Positions 17,519-26,218 are shown, counted from the stretch's first letter. The stretch: 64,000 bases of DNA from Pantoea phytobeneficialis (GCF_009728735.1 NZ_CP024639.1:124001-188000); one strand, 5' to 3'. The notes: a model not told the origin generated them from the sequence alone. Translations and numbers: made by a program.

Positions 17519-17534
17519 TGGCATTTTGCTTGCA
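17519..17534 (+). promoter_or_regulatory. Sigma-54 (-24/-12) promoter
   Basis: TGGCA-TTTTGC-TTGCA matches the sigma-54 consensus TGGCAC-N5-TTGCA/T, with GG and GC exactly ten bases apart. The predicted start near 17545 leaves a leader of about 65 bases before the DUF917 ATG at 17610. Together with the upstream NtrC box this predicts activation under nitrogen limitation. Confidence 0.75.
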
Positions 17535-17609
17535 GCTAACTATAAATATCGACTTATTTTATTTTTAAATAAGCTTATTAATAAATTGTACTGTCATGGT
17601 GATTGATAA

Positions 17610-18689
17610 ATGAGAGACCTTAGTGTTAAAGATGTCCTCCCGGCAATGTATGGTGGCTTGCTGCTCTCCGCCGGTGGAAGTGGTGTTAATAACTCGTTAG
17701 AAAAACACGATTTGGCTGCTGAAGTGGCTCTCGGTCTTAACACCATCCGTCTTGCAAAACTTGATGAAATAGACGATGAAGGGTATGTGTTAATTTCGAC
17801 ATCAGTGGGTGCACCAGGTTTTGCAAAACCTGAATTGGTGTTAAAAGATCATATTAGTGCCGCAGATTCATTAATTGAAAAACTCGGTAGTAAACCTGTC
17901 GGTATCATGTGTGGACATGTACCGGGATTTAATGGCTGGCTTGTCGCCGCGGCATTAGATGTCCCCTATATTGATGCAGCGGCAAATGGTCGTGGTCACC
18001 CGACAGTGAAAATGGGTGGGATGGGGTTAGCATCCCGACCGGATATTTCAATTGTGCAGGTTGCTCAGGCAGGATATGCCTCAACAGGATCAAAAATCTC
18101 CGTGGTCGCGGAAGGGAATTTGGTTAAAACATCCCAGGTGATGCGACATTGCGCCACAATAAGCGGGGGACTGGTTGCCTCCGCCAGAGGGCCATATAAA
18201 CCTGATTTTATTGCAGAAAATGGTGCTTCTGGTGCTATTTCATTTCAAATTGAGCTGGGAGAAGCCATGTTGTCAGCGGAGCCGGGTCTGAACCGTGCCA
18301 CGGCAGCAGCCTCATTTATGGGAGGCGAAGTGATTATCAGCGGCAGAGTAATAAAAAATGATGTGGATTATAAAGACGGATTCGACATCGGTTATGTCAC
18401 GGTCAGTAATGGCAGTGAAACTCTCACTCTGGGTGTCTATAACGAATTTATGACGGCGGATAAAGAAGGGACTCGCGTGGCGACTTTTCCAGACATGATT
18501 GGTTCAGTTGATGCTCGCACGGGTGACCCGATTGCTATTTCAACGATGTCGGAAGGACAGGAAGTCAGCATTATTATTGCGCATCATTCTCAGTTTCCGC
18601 TTGGCAAAGGTGCTATTGACCCGGTTGTATTTACAGAAATAGAACAGGGACTTGGTGTTGAACTTTATTCTTATATTAAATCGAATTAA
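17610..18689 (+). CDS. DUF917 / S-methyl-thiohydantoin desulfurase family protein
   Basis: A 359-residue protein recognized as DUF917, a family whose characterized members remove sulfur from (S-methyl-)thiohydantoins. It opens with a glycine-rich LLLSAGGSGVNNS segment, has PYIDAAANGRGHPTVKMGGMG near 120-140, and a separate C-terminal beta domain from about 220 (VIISGRVIKN onward). It has no signal peptide and is predicted cytoplasmic. It is the first gene after the NtrC/sigma-54 signals and leads an eleven-gene block that also encodes a urocanase homologue and a hydantoinase. In that setting the likely reaction is conversion of the (S-methyl)thiohydantoin propionate to hydantoin propionate with release of sulfide or methanethiol. 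Family confident, substrate inferred. Confidence 0.8.
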   Translation: MRDLSVKDVLPAMYGGLLLSAGGSGVNNSLEKHDLAAEVALGLNTIRLAKLDEIDDEGYVLISTSVGAPGFAKPELVLKDHISAADSLIEKLGSKPVGIMCGHVPGFNGWLVAAALDVPYIDAAANGRGHPTVKMGGMGLASRPDISIVQVAQAGYASTGSKISVVAEGNLVKTSQVMRHCATISGGLVASARGPYKPDFIAENGASGAISFQIELGEAMLSAEPGLNRATAAASFMGGEVIISGRVIKNDVDYKDGFDIGYVTVSNGSETLTLGVYNEFMTADKEGTRVATFPDMIGSVDARTGDPIAISTMSEGQEVSIIIAHHSQFPLGKGAIDPVVFTEIEQGLGVELYSYIKSN

Positions 18690-18700
18690 TAGGGCGTTTT

Positions 18701-19303
18701 ATGATCAAGTTGTATGACAGCAAACTTTCAGGCAATGCATGGAAAATTAGATTGATGCTGAACTTTTTACAGATCCCTTATGTAAGGGAAACGCTTAATC
18801 TGGCCGAAGGAAAGCATAAAGAAGACGCCTTTAAAAAAATTAACCCCTTTGCTCGCATTCCCGCTGTGGAGCTTGCAGACGGACGCTTCCTGAATGAGTC
18901 TAACGCCATACTGCTCTATTTTGCCGAGGGCACTTCTTTATTACCTGTCGATCCCGTATTACGGTGCAAAATCAATGCATGGTTGTTCTTCGAACAAGCG
19001 GATTTGCTGCGCTTTTTGGCGTACCCACGCTTTTATACCATGATCAATCAACGTGAAAAGCACCAGGATATTATTTCTCATTATATGGAATTAGGTAAAC
19101 CCGCCCTTACCCATGTAGATAAGTGTCTCGAAAAGAATACCTGGATTGCGGGTGAAAGCCTGAGTGTGGCCGATTTTAGCCTCTATCCTTATATTTCGAT
19201 GGCTGAAGAAGGTGGATATGTATTAAATGAGTGGCCATCGATCCAGCGCTGGTTGAAAGATTTTAAAGATATCCCTGGTTACGAAAATATTGTGAACGCC
19301 TGA
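18701..19303 (+). CDS. Glutathione S-transferase family protein
   Basis: A 200-residue GST. The N-terminal thioredoxin-like domain starts IKLYDSKLSGNAWKIRL, has the cis-Pro ARIPAVEL segment near residue 52 and NESNAILLYFA near 66; the alpha-helical C-terminal domain contains the conserved SVADFSLYPYI segment. A Ser or Asn in SGNAWK could be the glutathione-activating residue. It begins 11 bases after the DUF917 gene and precedes the urocanase homologue by 74 bases. In this operon it might carry out a glutathione-dependent step on a thione, disulfide or oxidized intermediate, but nothing in the sequence proves that. Confidence 0.86.
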   Translation: MIKLYDSKLSGNAWKIRLMLNFLQIPYVRETLNLAEGKHKEDAFKKINPFARIPAVELADGRFLNESNAILLYFAEGTSLLPVDPVLRCKINAWLFFEQADLLRFLAYPRFYTMINQREKHQDIISHYMELGKPALTHVDKCLEKNTWIAGESLSVADFSLYPYISMAEEGGYVLNEWPSIQRWLKDFKDIPGYENIVNA

Positions 19304-19377
19304 TGCTTATTCTGCGTCATTACTTTTTCATCAGGTAGTTAATGGGTTAACTTTTTCGATTGTTCAGGATATTAATT

Positions 19378-21009
19378 ATGTCACGTAAGATTACTGCCCA
19401 GCGGGGTAGCGAACTCCGGTGTAAAGGATGGCGCCAGGAAGCCATTCTCAGAATGCTGGAAAATAATCTTGAGAATGCTGAGAACCCCGATCAACTGGTG
19501 ATCTACATGGCCTGGGCGAAAGCGGCACGAGACTGGGTGAGTTTTGACCAGACGGTCGATGCGCTTAAGCGTCTCGAAAGCAACCAGACCCTGGTGATGC
19601 AATCGGGTAAACCTGTGGGGATTTTTCCATCACAAAACACCACGCCTGTCGTGTTAATGGCTAACGGCAATGTGGTTGGCGGATGGGCGGGGGACGATGA
19701 TTATCGCAAGCTTGAGCGGGCGGGACTCACCGTTATGCCGGGGATGACGGCTGCCGCCTGGCAATATATTGGTAGCCAGGGCATTTTGCAGGGCACCTAT
19801 GAGACATTCATGTCTGCGGCGCGTGAACATTTCTCGGGCAGTCTGGCGGGGCGGCTGATTGTTACAGGAGGATGTGGCGGCATGAGTGGTGCGCAACCCC
19901 TTGCCGGACAGCTCGCCGGTGCGGCCACCCTGGTGGTTGAGGTTGACGAAAACAAAATCCAGCGTCGGCTGGACAGCGGTTATTGCCAGGTCCTGACATA
20001 TGAGCTGGATGAAGCGCTTGCTCTGTGCGCCAATGCTCAACGTGCAGGAAAAGGCATCTCAGTAGGGCTGGTTGGAAATATTGCTGAAGTTTTAACTGTG
20101 CTGGTTGAACGCGGTCTGACACCGGATATCGTCACCGATCAGACGATTGCTGAACCGGTAAACGGCTATTTCCCGCTTGGCGTGACAAAAGAAGACGTCG
20201 TGAGCTTACGCCAATCGGATCCTGAAAAACTGAAGGCTTTGTCCTACGCAACCATCAGGCAGCATGTTTCAGCGATGCTGACGTTGCAGGAACGTGGAGC
20301 CATCGTTTTTGAGTACGGGAATAATCTCCGAAAATATGCGAGTGAAGCCGGGGTCAGTGCGGCCTTTGAAATTCGTTCGTTTATTGAAATGTTTATCCGT
20401 CCACTTTTCTGTCAGGGGATTGGCCCCTTCCGTTGGATTGCAGTAAGTGGCGATCCTCAGGACATTTATAAAATTGATGGTCTGGTGCTGGAATTGTTTC
20501 CGGGCAACCAGCGGATTGTCGACTGGATAAAAACCGCCAGAGATAACGTTCAGTTCACCGGCCTGCCAGCGCGTATCGGCTGGATGGGATATGGCGAACG
20601 CAAGAAACTGGCGCTGGCCGTCAATCAACTGGTGGCGGAGGGTAAGATTGGACCGATTGCCTTCACGCGTGATCATCTTGATTCTGGATCTGCCACCTTG
20701 CCGCACCGTGAAACTGAAAATATGTCTGACGGTTCGGATGCGATTGCCGACTGGCCAATCCTGAATGCCTTACTGAACTGCGGGTCAGGTGCCGATCTGG
20801 TGGCCGTTCACTCTTTAGGTAACTGGGGGGTCTCGGCAGGAGTGACCACGGTAGCGACCGGGGATCAGGATGCGGCGGAGCGGTTATCGCGGGTGATGGA
20901 TAATGATACCGGCATCGGTATTCTGCGTCACGCCAGTGCCGGGTATGAAACTGCGGTAGACCTTGCCCGCGAGTCGGGGCTGGGTATCTCTGCGCAGTTT
21001 AAGGATTAA
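19378..21009 (+). CDS. Urocanase-family hydratase, probable (S-methyl-)thiourocanate hydratase
   Basis: A 543-residue urocanase homologue of usual family length. ATG 19378 is preferred because AGGA lies eight bases upstream; a TTG six codons earlier lacks such a site. The NAD-binding loop is kept (GGCGGMSGAQPLAG, from about 164), as is GLPARI near 395. Urocanase hallmarks are altered: the GLPAR(I)CW cysteine is Gly at about 401, the usual TSAHDPLNGY reads TIAEPVNGYF near 256, and the HHGGGVG loop reads HSLGNWGVS near 478. These changes in the substrate pocket argue against plain urocanate. With the MIO-less lyase and DUF917 protein nearby, thiourocanate or S-methyl-thiourocanate is the best candidate substrate. 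It lies five bases before the molybdoenzyme gene. Confidence 0.82.
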   Translation: MSRKITAQRGSELRCKGWRQEAILRMLENNLENAENPDQLVIYMAWAKAARDWVSFDQTVDALKRLESNQTLVMQSGKPVGIFPSQNTTPVVLMANGNVVGGWAGDDDYRKLERAGLTVMPGMTAAAWQYIGSQGILQGTYETFMSAAREHFSGSLAGRLIVTGGCGGMSGAQPLAGQLAGAATLVVEVDENKIQRRLDSGYCQVLTYELDEALALCANAQRAGKGISVGLVGNIAEVLTVLVERGLTPDIVTDQTIAEPVNGYFPLGVTKEDVVSLRQSDPEKLKALSYATIRQHVSAMLTLQERGAIVFEYGNNLRKYASEAGVSAAFEIRSFIEMFIRPLFCQGIGPFRWIAVSGDPQDIYKIDGLVLELFPGNQRIVDWIKTARDNVQFTGLPARIGWMGYGERKKLALAVNQLVAEGKIGPIAFTRDHLDSGSATLPHRETENMSDGSDAIADWPILNALLNCGSGADLVAVHSLGNWGVSAGVTTVATGDQDAAERLSRVMDNDTGIGILRHASAGYETAVDLARESGLGISAQFKD

Positions 21010-21014
21010 CGGTC

Positions 21015-23336
21015 ATGTCACTCTCGCCAGAACGTAAAATCCTGACTTCAACCCACTGGGGTATTTACGAGCTTCATATTGAGAATTCGGCCCTCGTTGC
21101 GGTTAAACCGTGGGCGGAAGACCCGGAACCTTCACCAATTGGTCAATCACTGCCAGGGGCGATCGACGGGCCGGTGCGTATCGCCCGTCCTTTGATTCGT
21201 AAAGGGTGGCTGGATAAGACATCCAGAGAAGCTACCCCGCGCGGCAGAGATGCGTTTATTGAGGTTTCCTGGGATGAGGCGCTGGGGATCGTGGCAGCCG
21301 AACTGGATCGGGTACGGCAACAATATGGGAATCAGGCTATTTATGCGGGTTCCTATGGCTGGGCAAGCGCAGGGCGTTTTCACCATGCGCAAAGCCAGAT
21401 TCATCGCTTTCTGAATCTGATCGGCGGGTACACGAGTTCAGAGAACACCTATTCGTCAGCGGCGGGTGAAGTGGTGCTGCCGTATATCATTGGCAACCAA
21501 TATGGTCTGGTCAGCCACTACACCACCTGGGAACAGATCGCCAGTCACGGTGAGCTGGTGCTGGCGTTTGGCGGTCTACCAGGGCGTAACAGTCAGATTC
21601 AGGGGGGGGGCGTTGGCAGACATCTGCACAATGCATCCCTGCAACGTGCTGTGGAGCAGGGCGTGCGATTTATTAATCTCTCCCCCTGTCGCGATGATAT
21701 GCCAGAGAACATCCCTTCTGAGTGGTTACCGCTGCGACCCACCACGGATAGCGCATTACTCCTGGCATTGTGCTACGAGCTGATTCAGCAGCAACGTTAC
21801 GATAAGGCGTTTATCGAGCGATTCACCGTCGGATTTGAGCAGATTTCAGCTTATTTGCGGGGTGATAACGATGGCATTGTGAAAGACGCCGCATGGGCGG
21901 CGGCTATCTGCCAGATCCCGGAAGCCAAAATTAGAGAACTGGCCGATCTAATCGCCTCGCACCGTACGATGGTCATGGTTAATTGGGCGATTCAGCGAGC
22001 AGAGTTCGGCGAGCAACCTTACTGGGCGGCTGTCACCCTGGCAGCGCTATCCGGTGATATTGGGCTGCCAGGGGGGGGATTCGGCTTTGGTTATGCCTGT
22101 CTGAATGGCGTCGGACAAAATGAGCTGGGTTATCGTTGGCCCAGTCTGCCTCAGGGTAAAAATCCGGTTGCTGAAAGCATCCCGGTTGCGCGTCTGGCAG
22201 ACATGCTTCTGGCTCCGGGTGATGAGTATGACTTCAACGGCATGACCCGGCGTTATCCGGACATCCGACTGGTGTACTGGGCCGGTGGCAATCCTTTTCA
22301 CCACCATCAGGATCTCAATCGGCTGGTTAAGGCGTGGCAACAGCCGGAAACCATCATTGTTCAGGAGCCGTTCTGGAACGCGACCGCTCGGCATGGCGAT
22401 ATCATCCTGCCCGTCACGACTTCATTTGAACGCAATGACATCGCGCTGGTAAATCGTGATAACACGATTGTTGCCATGAAAAAAGCGCTCCCTGCCTTCA
22501 GGGAAGCGCGTGATGATTATCATATTTTTCAATCTATTGCGCAGCAACTCGGCATAGAAGAAAACTTTACCCTGGGCCGGACCGCTGAGGAGTGGGTGGA
22601 GGATTTGTATGAACAATCCCGTAAAAGGAATCCCCTTCTGCCGCCGTTTGACCAGTTCTGGCAGGAAGAGGTGGTGACCTTTGCCCAGCCAGCAAGCCAT
22701 TACAATCTTCTGGAGGATTTCAGGGCAGATCCTGCGCGTTGCCCCCTGATGACAGCATCAGGACGTATTGAACTCTATTCACAACCGGTTGCCGATTATG
22801 GCTATACGGAGTGCCCTGGGCATGCGGTCTGGCGGGAACCCGAGGAGTGGTTGGGGGCGCCGCTGGCGCGCACCTATCCGATTCATCTGTTGTCGCCGCA
22901 GCCAGCGGATAAATTGCACAGTCAATACGACCACGGCAAGGTGAGCCAGTCAGCAAAAATCCACGGAAGAAACCGGCTGTTGATGCATCCGCTGGATGCG
23001 CAGCACAGAGGGATTGTTGCGGGTGATGTTGTGCGGATTTTTAACTCCCGTGGGCAGTGCCTGGCCGGTGTAAAACTCAGTGATGCCATGATGCCGGGTG
23101 TAGCGCAGCTCCCGACAGGTGCCTGGTTTGATCCTTTATATCAGGATGGGGAGTGTCTGGATAAACAGGGTAATCCCAATGTACTGACACAGGACAAGGG
23201 AAGCTCCCGACTTTCACAGGGGCCGAGTTGTAATTCTTTGTTGGTTGAGATTGAGCGTTATATTTCGCGATTGCCAGAAATCACCGCGTTCACGCCACCA
23301 CAGATATTAAGGCGATGTCAGAATGTTAAAGAATAA
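21015..23336 (+). CDS. BisC/TorZ-like molybdopterin oxidoreductase, cytoplasmic
   Basis: A 773-residue member of the DMSO reductase family, similar along its whole length to biotin sulfoxide reductase BisC: THWGIYEL near 13, RPLIRKGWL, AGSYGWASAGRFHHAQ near 111, YSSAAGE near 146 (Ser147 as the likely Mo ligand), WAIQRAEFGEQPYW, WAGGNPFHHHQDLNRL and a C-terminal cofactor-clamping domain. No N-terminal cysteine cluster for Fe-S and no Tat signal, as in BisC, so it is cytoplasmic with bis-MGD as sole expected cofactor. It starts five bases after the urocanase homologue. Known relatives reduce S-oxides and N-oxides. Here it could repair a sulfoxide of ergothioneine or of an intermediate, or act on trimethylamine oxide; the reaction is unknown. 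Confidence 0.85.
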   Translation: MSLSPERKILTSTHWGIYELHIENSALVAVKPWAEDPEPSPIGQSLPGAIDGPVRIARPLIRKGWLDKTSREATPRGRDAFIEVSWDEALGIVAAELDRVRQQYGNQAIYAGSYGWASAGRFHHAQSQIHRFLNLIGGYTSSENTYSSAAGEVVLPYIIGNQYGLVSHYTTWEQIASHGELVLAFGGLPGRNSQIQGGGVGRHLHNASLQRAVEQGVRFINLSPCRDDMPENIPSEWLPLRPTTDSALLLALCYELIQQQRYDKAFIERFTVGFEQISAYLRGDNDGIVKDAAWAAAICQIPEAKIRELADLIASHRTMVMVNWAIQRAEFGEQPYWAAVTLAALSGDIGLPGGGFGFGYACLNGVGQNELGYRWPSLPQGKNPVAESIPVARLADMLLAPGDEYDFNGMTRRYPDIRLVYWAGGNPFHHHQDLNRLVKAWQQPETIIVQEPFWNATARHGDIILPVTTSFERNDIALVNRDNTIVAMKKALPAFREARDDYHIFQSIAQQLGIEENFTLGRTAEEWVEDLYEQSRKRNPLLPPFDQFWQEEVVTFAQPASHYNLLEDFRADPARCPLMTASGRIELYSQPVADYGYTECPGHAVWREPEEWLGAPLARTYPIHLLSPQPADKLHSQYDHGKVSQSAKIHGRNRLLMHPLDAQHRGIVAGDVVRIFNSRGQCLAGVKLSDAMMPGVAQLPTGAWFDPLYQDGECLDKQGNPNVLTQDKGSSRLSQGPSCNSLLVEIERYISRLPEITAFTPPQILRRCQNVKE

Positions 23337-23492
23337 ATGTTCCTGCGAATTTCCATGATCTTTTTATGAGGAATTAGCCAGAGCGGGTTATTGAAACTTC
23401 AGGTTGCCCGACTACTTATAATCTTCCACTGCAATATCTTGTCCGAGGTGCAGGGAGTGATGTTTATTTAATTTACTACAGGTAAGATTAAT

Positions 23493-24890
23493 ATGTCTTT
23501 GAATGACTTTGCATGTGAAAAAATCATTTTAGGTACTGTGGTTCTTTCCGATAAAATTATTGAAGATGGCTTTGTCGCGATCAGCAATGGCCTGGTGGTT
23601 GCGGTAGGTGAAAGGGGGCAATCATTGCCCCAAACCAATGATCTCATCGATTACCGTGGCAGTTATATTTTTCCGGGTGCGATTGATGCTCAGGTTCATA
23701 GTCGTAGCCAGAAAGGCAATGAGGATTTTATCTGGTCAACCAAGGCGGCTGCCGCTGGTGGTGTGACCACCATTGTCGATATGCCATATGATGCAGGTCG
23801 ACTTATCTGTAATGAAGAGCTATTCAACCTCAAAAGAAAAGAAGCAGAAGAGCAGGTAAGAGTTGATTTTGCGTTGTATGGCACTGTGCATCCGGAGGAA
23901 GGGAAGCAGCACCTGGAAGCCATGGCTCAGGCTGGCGCGATAGGCTTCAAATTCTCAAGTTTTGGTACGGATGCCCAGCGTTTTCCACGTATTGCTCCTC
24001 ATATGTTGTATGAGTGTTTTAGTGAAATAGCTAAACTCGGCTTGATTGCTGGTGTGCATAATGAGAATGATGAATCCGTAAAATATCTAATTGAAAAATT
24101 AAAGCAGGAAAATATCACCGACTATCGTGCGCATAATCTTTCACGTCCACGTTACACTGAAAATATTGCCAGTGCGGAAGTGTATGAATTAGGCGCGGAA
24201 ACGGGGTGTCGTGCGCATATTGTCCATTGCTCTAATGGTCGTGGTATTGAATTATGCAAAAGCTATCGCGATCTGGGGTACGACGTGACGGTCGAAACCT
24301 GCCTGCATTATTTAACTCTGAGTGAAGAAGAGGATGTGGCCCGGTTGGTGGGGAAAGCAAAAATTAATCCCCCGGTGCGGCAAAAGGCAGAACGTGAAGC
24401 GCTGTGGCAGCATCTCGAAAAAGGGAATATTACGGTCCTTTCGACCGACCACGTAAGTTGGTCACTGGAGCGTAAAAACTCTGCGAATATGTTCGAGAAT
24501 GCTTCCGGTGCGTCAGGGCTGGAATTACTGGTAACCCTGGCACTTACCGGTGCTGAACAGCGCAATATCGCTTTCCATCATCTGGCCAAAGTCCTCAGCT
24601 ACAATGCTGCCCGGCTGTTCCGGCTGGACAATTGTAAAGGCGCGCTGGAATCTGGCAAAGATGCCGATCTGATCATCATCAAACGCGATCCCTATATCTA
24701 CTCAGCAGCTGAAAGTGGCAACAACTTCTCTCCGTGGTCACCCTATGACGGGCGCGAAATCTATTATCGCGTTGAACGAACCATGCTGAGAGGTGAGTGG
24801 ATTTATGCCGACAATGCCGTGACGGCTGAGCCGGGTAATGGCCAGTTCGTCTCTCCACATTGTCGCCGTGAGGTGGCGGAAAAATGCTAA
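23493..24890 (+). CDS. Hydantoinase/allantoinase-like amidohydrolase
   Basis: A 465-residue cyclic amidohydrolase. Visible elements are PGAIDAQVHSRS near 56 (first metal-site segment, with Gln in place of the usual first His of DxHxH), GFKFSSFG near 155 (candidate carboxylated Lys), GVHNEND near 187, IVHCSNG near 246 and STDHVSW near 317 (metal Asp). It would open a hydantoin ring, most likely 5-hydantoin propionate to N-carbamoylglutamate. Its last seven bases overlap the N-carbamoylase gene. A 156-base gap separates it from the molybdoenzyme; TATAAT at 23417-23422 hints at an internal promoter, but the nearest TTGAAA is 20 bases away, longer than ideal. Allantoinase is the main alternative. 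Confidence 0.85.
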   Translation: MSLNDFACEKIILGTVVLSDKIIEDGFVAISNGLVVAVGERGQSLPQTNDLIDYRGSYIFPGAIDAQVHSRSQKGNEDFIWSTKAAAAGGVTTIVDMPYDAGRLICNEELFNLKRKEAEEQVRVDFALYGTVHPEEGKQHLEAMAQAGAIGFKFSSFGTDAQRFPRIAPHMLYECFSEIAKLGLIAGVHNENDESVKYLIEKLKQENITDYRAHNLSRPRYTENIASAEVYELGAETGCRAHIVHCSNGRGIELCKSYRDLGYDVTVETCLHYLTLSEEEDVARLVGKAKINPPVRQKAEREALWQHLEKGNITVLSTDHVSWSLERKNSANMFENASGASGLELLVTLALTGAEQRNIAFHHLAKVLSYNAARLFRLDNCKGALESGKDADLIIIKRDPYIYSAAESGNNFSPWSPYDGREIYYRVERTMLRGEWIYADNAVTAEPGNGQFVSPHCRREVAEKC

Positions 24891-26149
24891 TTAATGATTC
24901 CCGTATGTGGCATTGGCTGCTGACGCTGGGTCAATATACCGATCCTGCACAACCCTATACCCGACGTTCATTCAGCGAACACTTTCTAGCAGGCAGAAAT
25001 TGGCTGACGCAACAGATGAAAATGCTGGGTCTGGATACGCACATTGACAGCGCAGGCAATCTAATCGGTCGTATCAATGGTACCGAACCTGATGCCGGAA
25101 CCCTGGTGATTGGTTCTCACAGCGATACGGTTCCGGGCGGCGGTCGCTTTGATGGTATTGCTGGAGTCATTGCCGGTCTCGAATGCATTGCCACGATGAA
25201 GCACGCCAGTTATCGCCCCCGGCATAGCATTGAGATCATTGACTATCTGGCTGAAGAACCCAGTGAGTGGGGTATTTCCTGCGTCGGTAGCCGGGGGATT
25301 AGTGGCTTTCTGAATGAGGCCCTGCTGAAAACGCTTCATCCTGAAACCGGTGAGTCGTTACGTGATGCAATCCGCAGAATGGGGGGGAAACCAGACCAAC
25401 TCAGCATCAGAAAGGACATCAAAGCCAGCTTCGAACTGCATATTGAGCAGGGACAGATCCTGGAGCAACACCATGAAGATATTGGGATCGTCAGTGGCAT
25501 CGTAGGGATTTTACGTCTGTCGCTAACGCTGGTGGGTCAGGCTGCACACGCAGGGACGACGCCGATGAATATGCGACAGGATGCCCTGGTTGCCGCTGCA
25601 AATACGATTCAGCGGGCAGATAAGCTTGCTCGTGAGGTATCAGCTGCTGGCGAGCATCATATCACGGTGACCTGCGGACAAATTTTTTCTTCTCCCAATG
25701 CCAGTAATGTGGTGCCTGGTGAAGTTCGGCTGGTGTTTGATATTCGTTCTGACAGCCATCAGGTGATGGAGGATTATGCTGATGCGCTCAGGAATATTAC
25801 CGGGCAGGTAACGCAGGAGTTCGGCGTTTCATTACAGGATTTCGCCATCCTTACGGATACGCAACCCACACTCTGTAACGCGCAGTTGATGTCGCTGATC
25901 CAGCAGTCATCTCAGCAGCGGGGATGGTTGTCCCGCGTTATGCCCAGTGGTGCAGGGCATGACAGCGCCTTCCTGGCGACGCTCGCACCCGCAGCAATGC
26001 TTTTTGTCCCCAGTTTACTGGGGAAAAGCCACTGCCCGGAGGAATGGACGTCGCAGGAGCAACTGGCTCGTGGCATCAGTGTCCTGCTTGATACAGTCCT
26101 CGCATTTGACAGGCAGGGATTCGAACCATCGGTACGCAACGTTTCCTGA
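24884..26149 (+). CDS. N-carbamoyl-L-amino acid hydrolase (M20/HyuC family)
   Basis: A 421-residue M20-type metalloamidase. Metal and substrate motifs are plain: GSHSDTVPGGGRFDG near 77-91, a Glu-Glu pair in LAEEPSEWG near 125, HIEQGQ near 187, HAGTTPMNMRQDA near 222 and the C-terminal SGAGHDSAFLA. HyuC and allantoate amidohydrolase share this layout. It starts inside the end of the hydantoinase gene, so the two are translationally coupled and probably act in sequence, releasing an amino acid (glutamate in the proposed route), CO2 and ammonia. Confidence 0.88.
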   Translation: MLINDSRMWHWLLTLGQYTDPAQPYTRRSFSEHFLAGRNWLTQQMKMLGLDTHIDSAGNLIGRINGTEPDAGTLVIGSHSDTVPGGGRFDGIAGVIAGLECIATMKHASYRPRHSIEIIDYLAEEPSEWGISCVGSRGISGFLNEALLKTLHPETGESLRDAIRRMGGKPDQLSIRKDIKASFELHIEQGQILEQHHEDIGIVSGIVGILRLSLTLVGQAAHAGTTPMNMRQDALVAAANTIQRADKLAREVSAAGEHHITVTCGQIFSSPNASNVVPGEVRLVFDIRSDSHQVMEDYADALRNITGQVTQEFGVSLQDFAILTDTQPTLCNAQLMSLIQQSSQQRGWLSRVMPSGAGHDSAFLATLAPAAMLFVPSLLGKSHCPEEWTSQEQLARGISVLLDTVLAFDRQGFEPSVRNVS

Positions 26150-26161
26150 ATATCAGACAGT

Positions 26162-26189
26162 GCCCCTCTGAAAGCATGAGTTGAGGGGC
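26162..26189 (+). promoter_or_regulatory. Intercistronic hairpin before the ABC importer genes
   Basis: GCCCCTC and GAGGGGC (7-base stem, 14-base loop) lie between the carbamoylase stop and the ATPase start. Only A residues follow on the plus strand, so it is not an intrinsic terminator in this direction. It may stabilize or separate transcript segments. Confidence 0.4.
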
Positions 26190-26218
26190 TGCTCAAAAAA
26201 TAAGGCAGTAGGCTAATC

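Larger units (their letters stand above)
17292..17609. other. Divergent control region, metY / ergothioneine-type operon
   Basis: 318 bases without a gene, separating leftward metY from the rightward DUF917 gene. It contains a palindrome nearest metY (17343-17360), a near-consensus NtrC site (17431-17447) and a sigma-54 promoter (17519-17534), listed separately. The last 60 bases before the DUF917 gene are AT-rich leader sequence. Confidence 0.8.

Noticed and set aside
23391..23422. Sigma-70 promoter before the hydantoinase gene
   Set aside because: TATAAT is good but TTGAAA is 20 bases away, longer than the usual 16-18; too weak to list.
23493..26149. Allantoin degradation pair
   Set aside because: The two enzymes could work on allantoin, but no other purine genes are near and the operon context fits hydantoin propionate better. 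Kept as an alternative.
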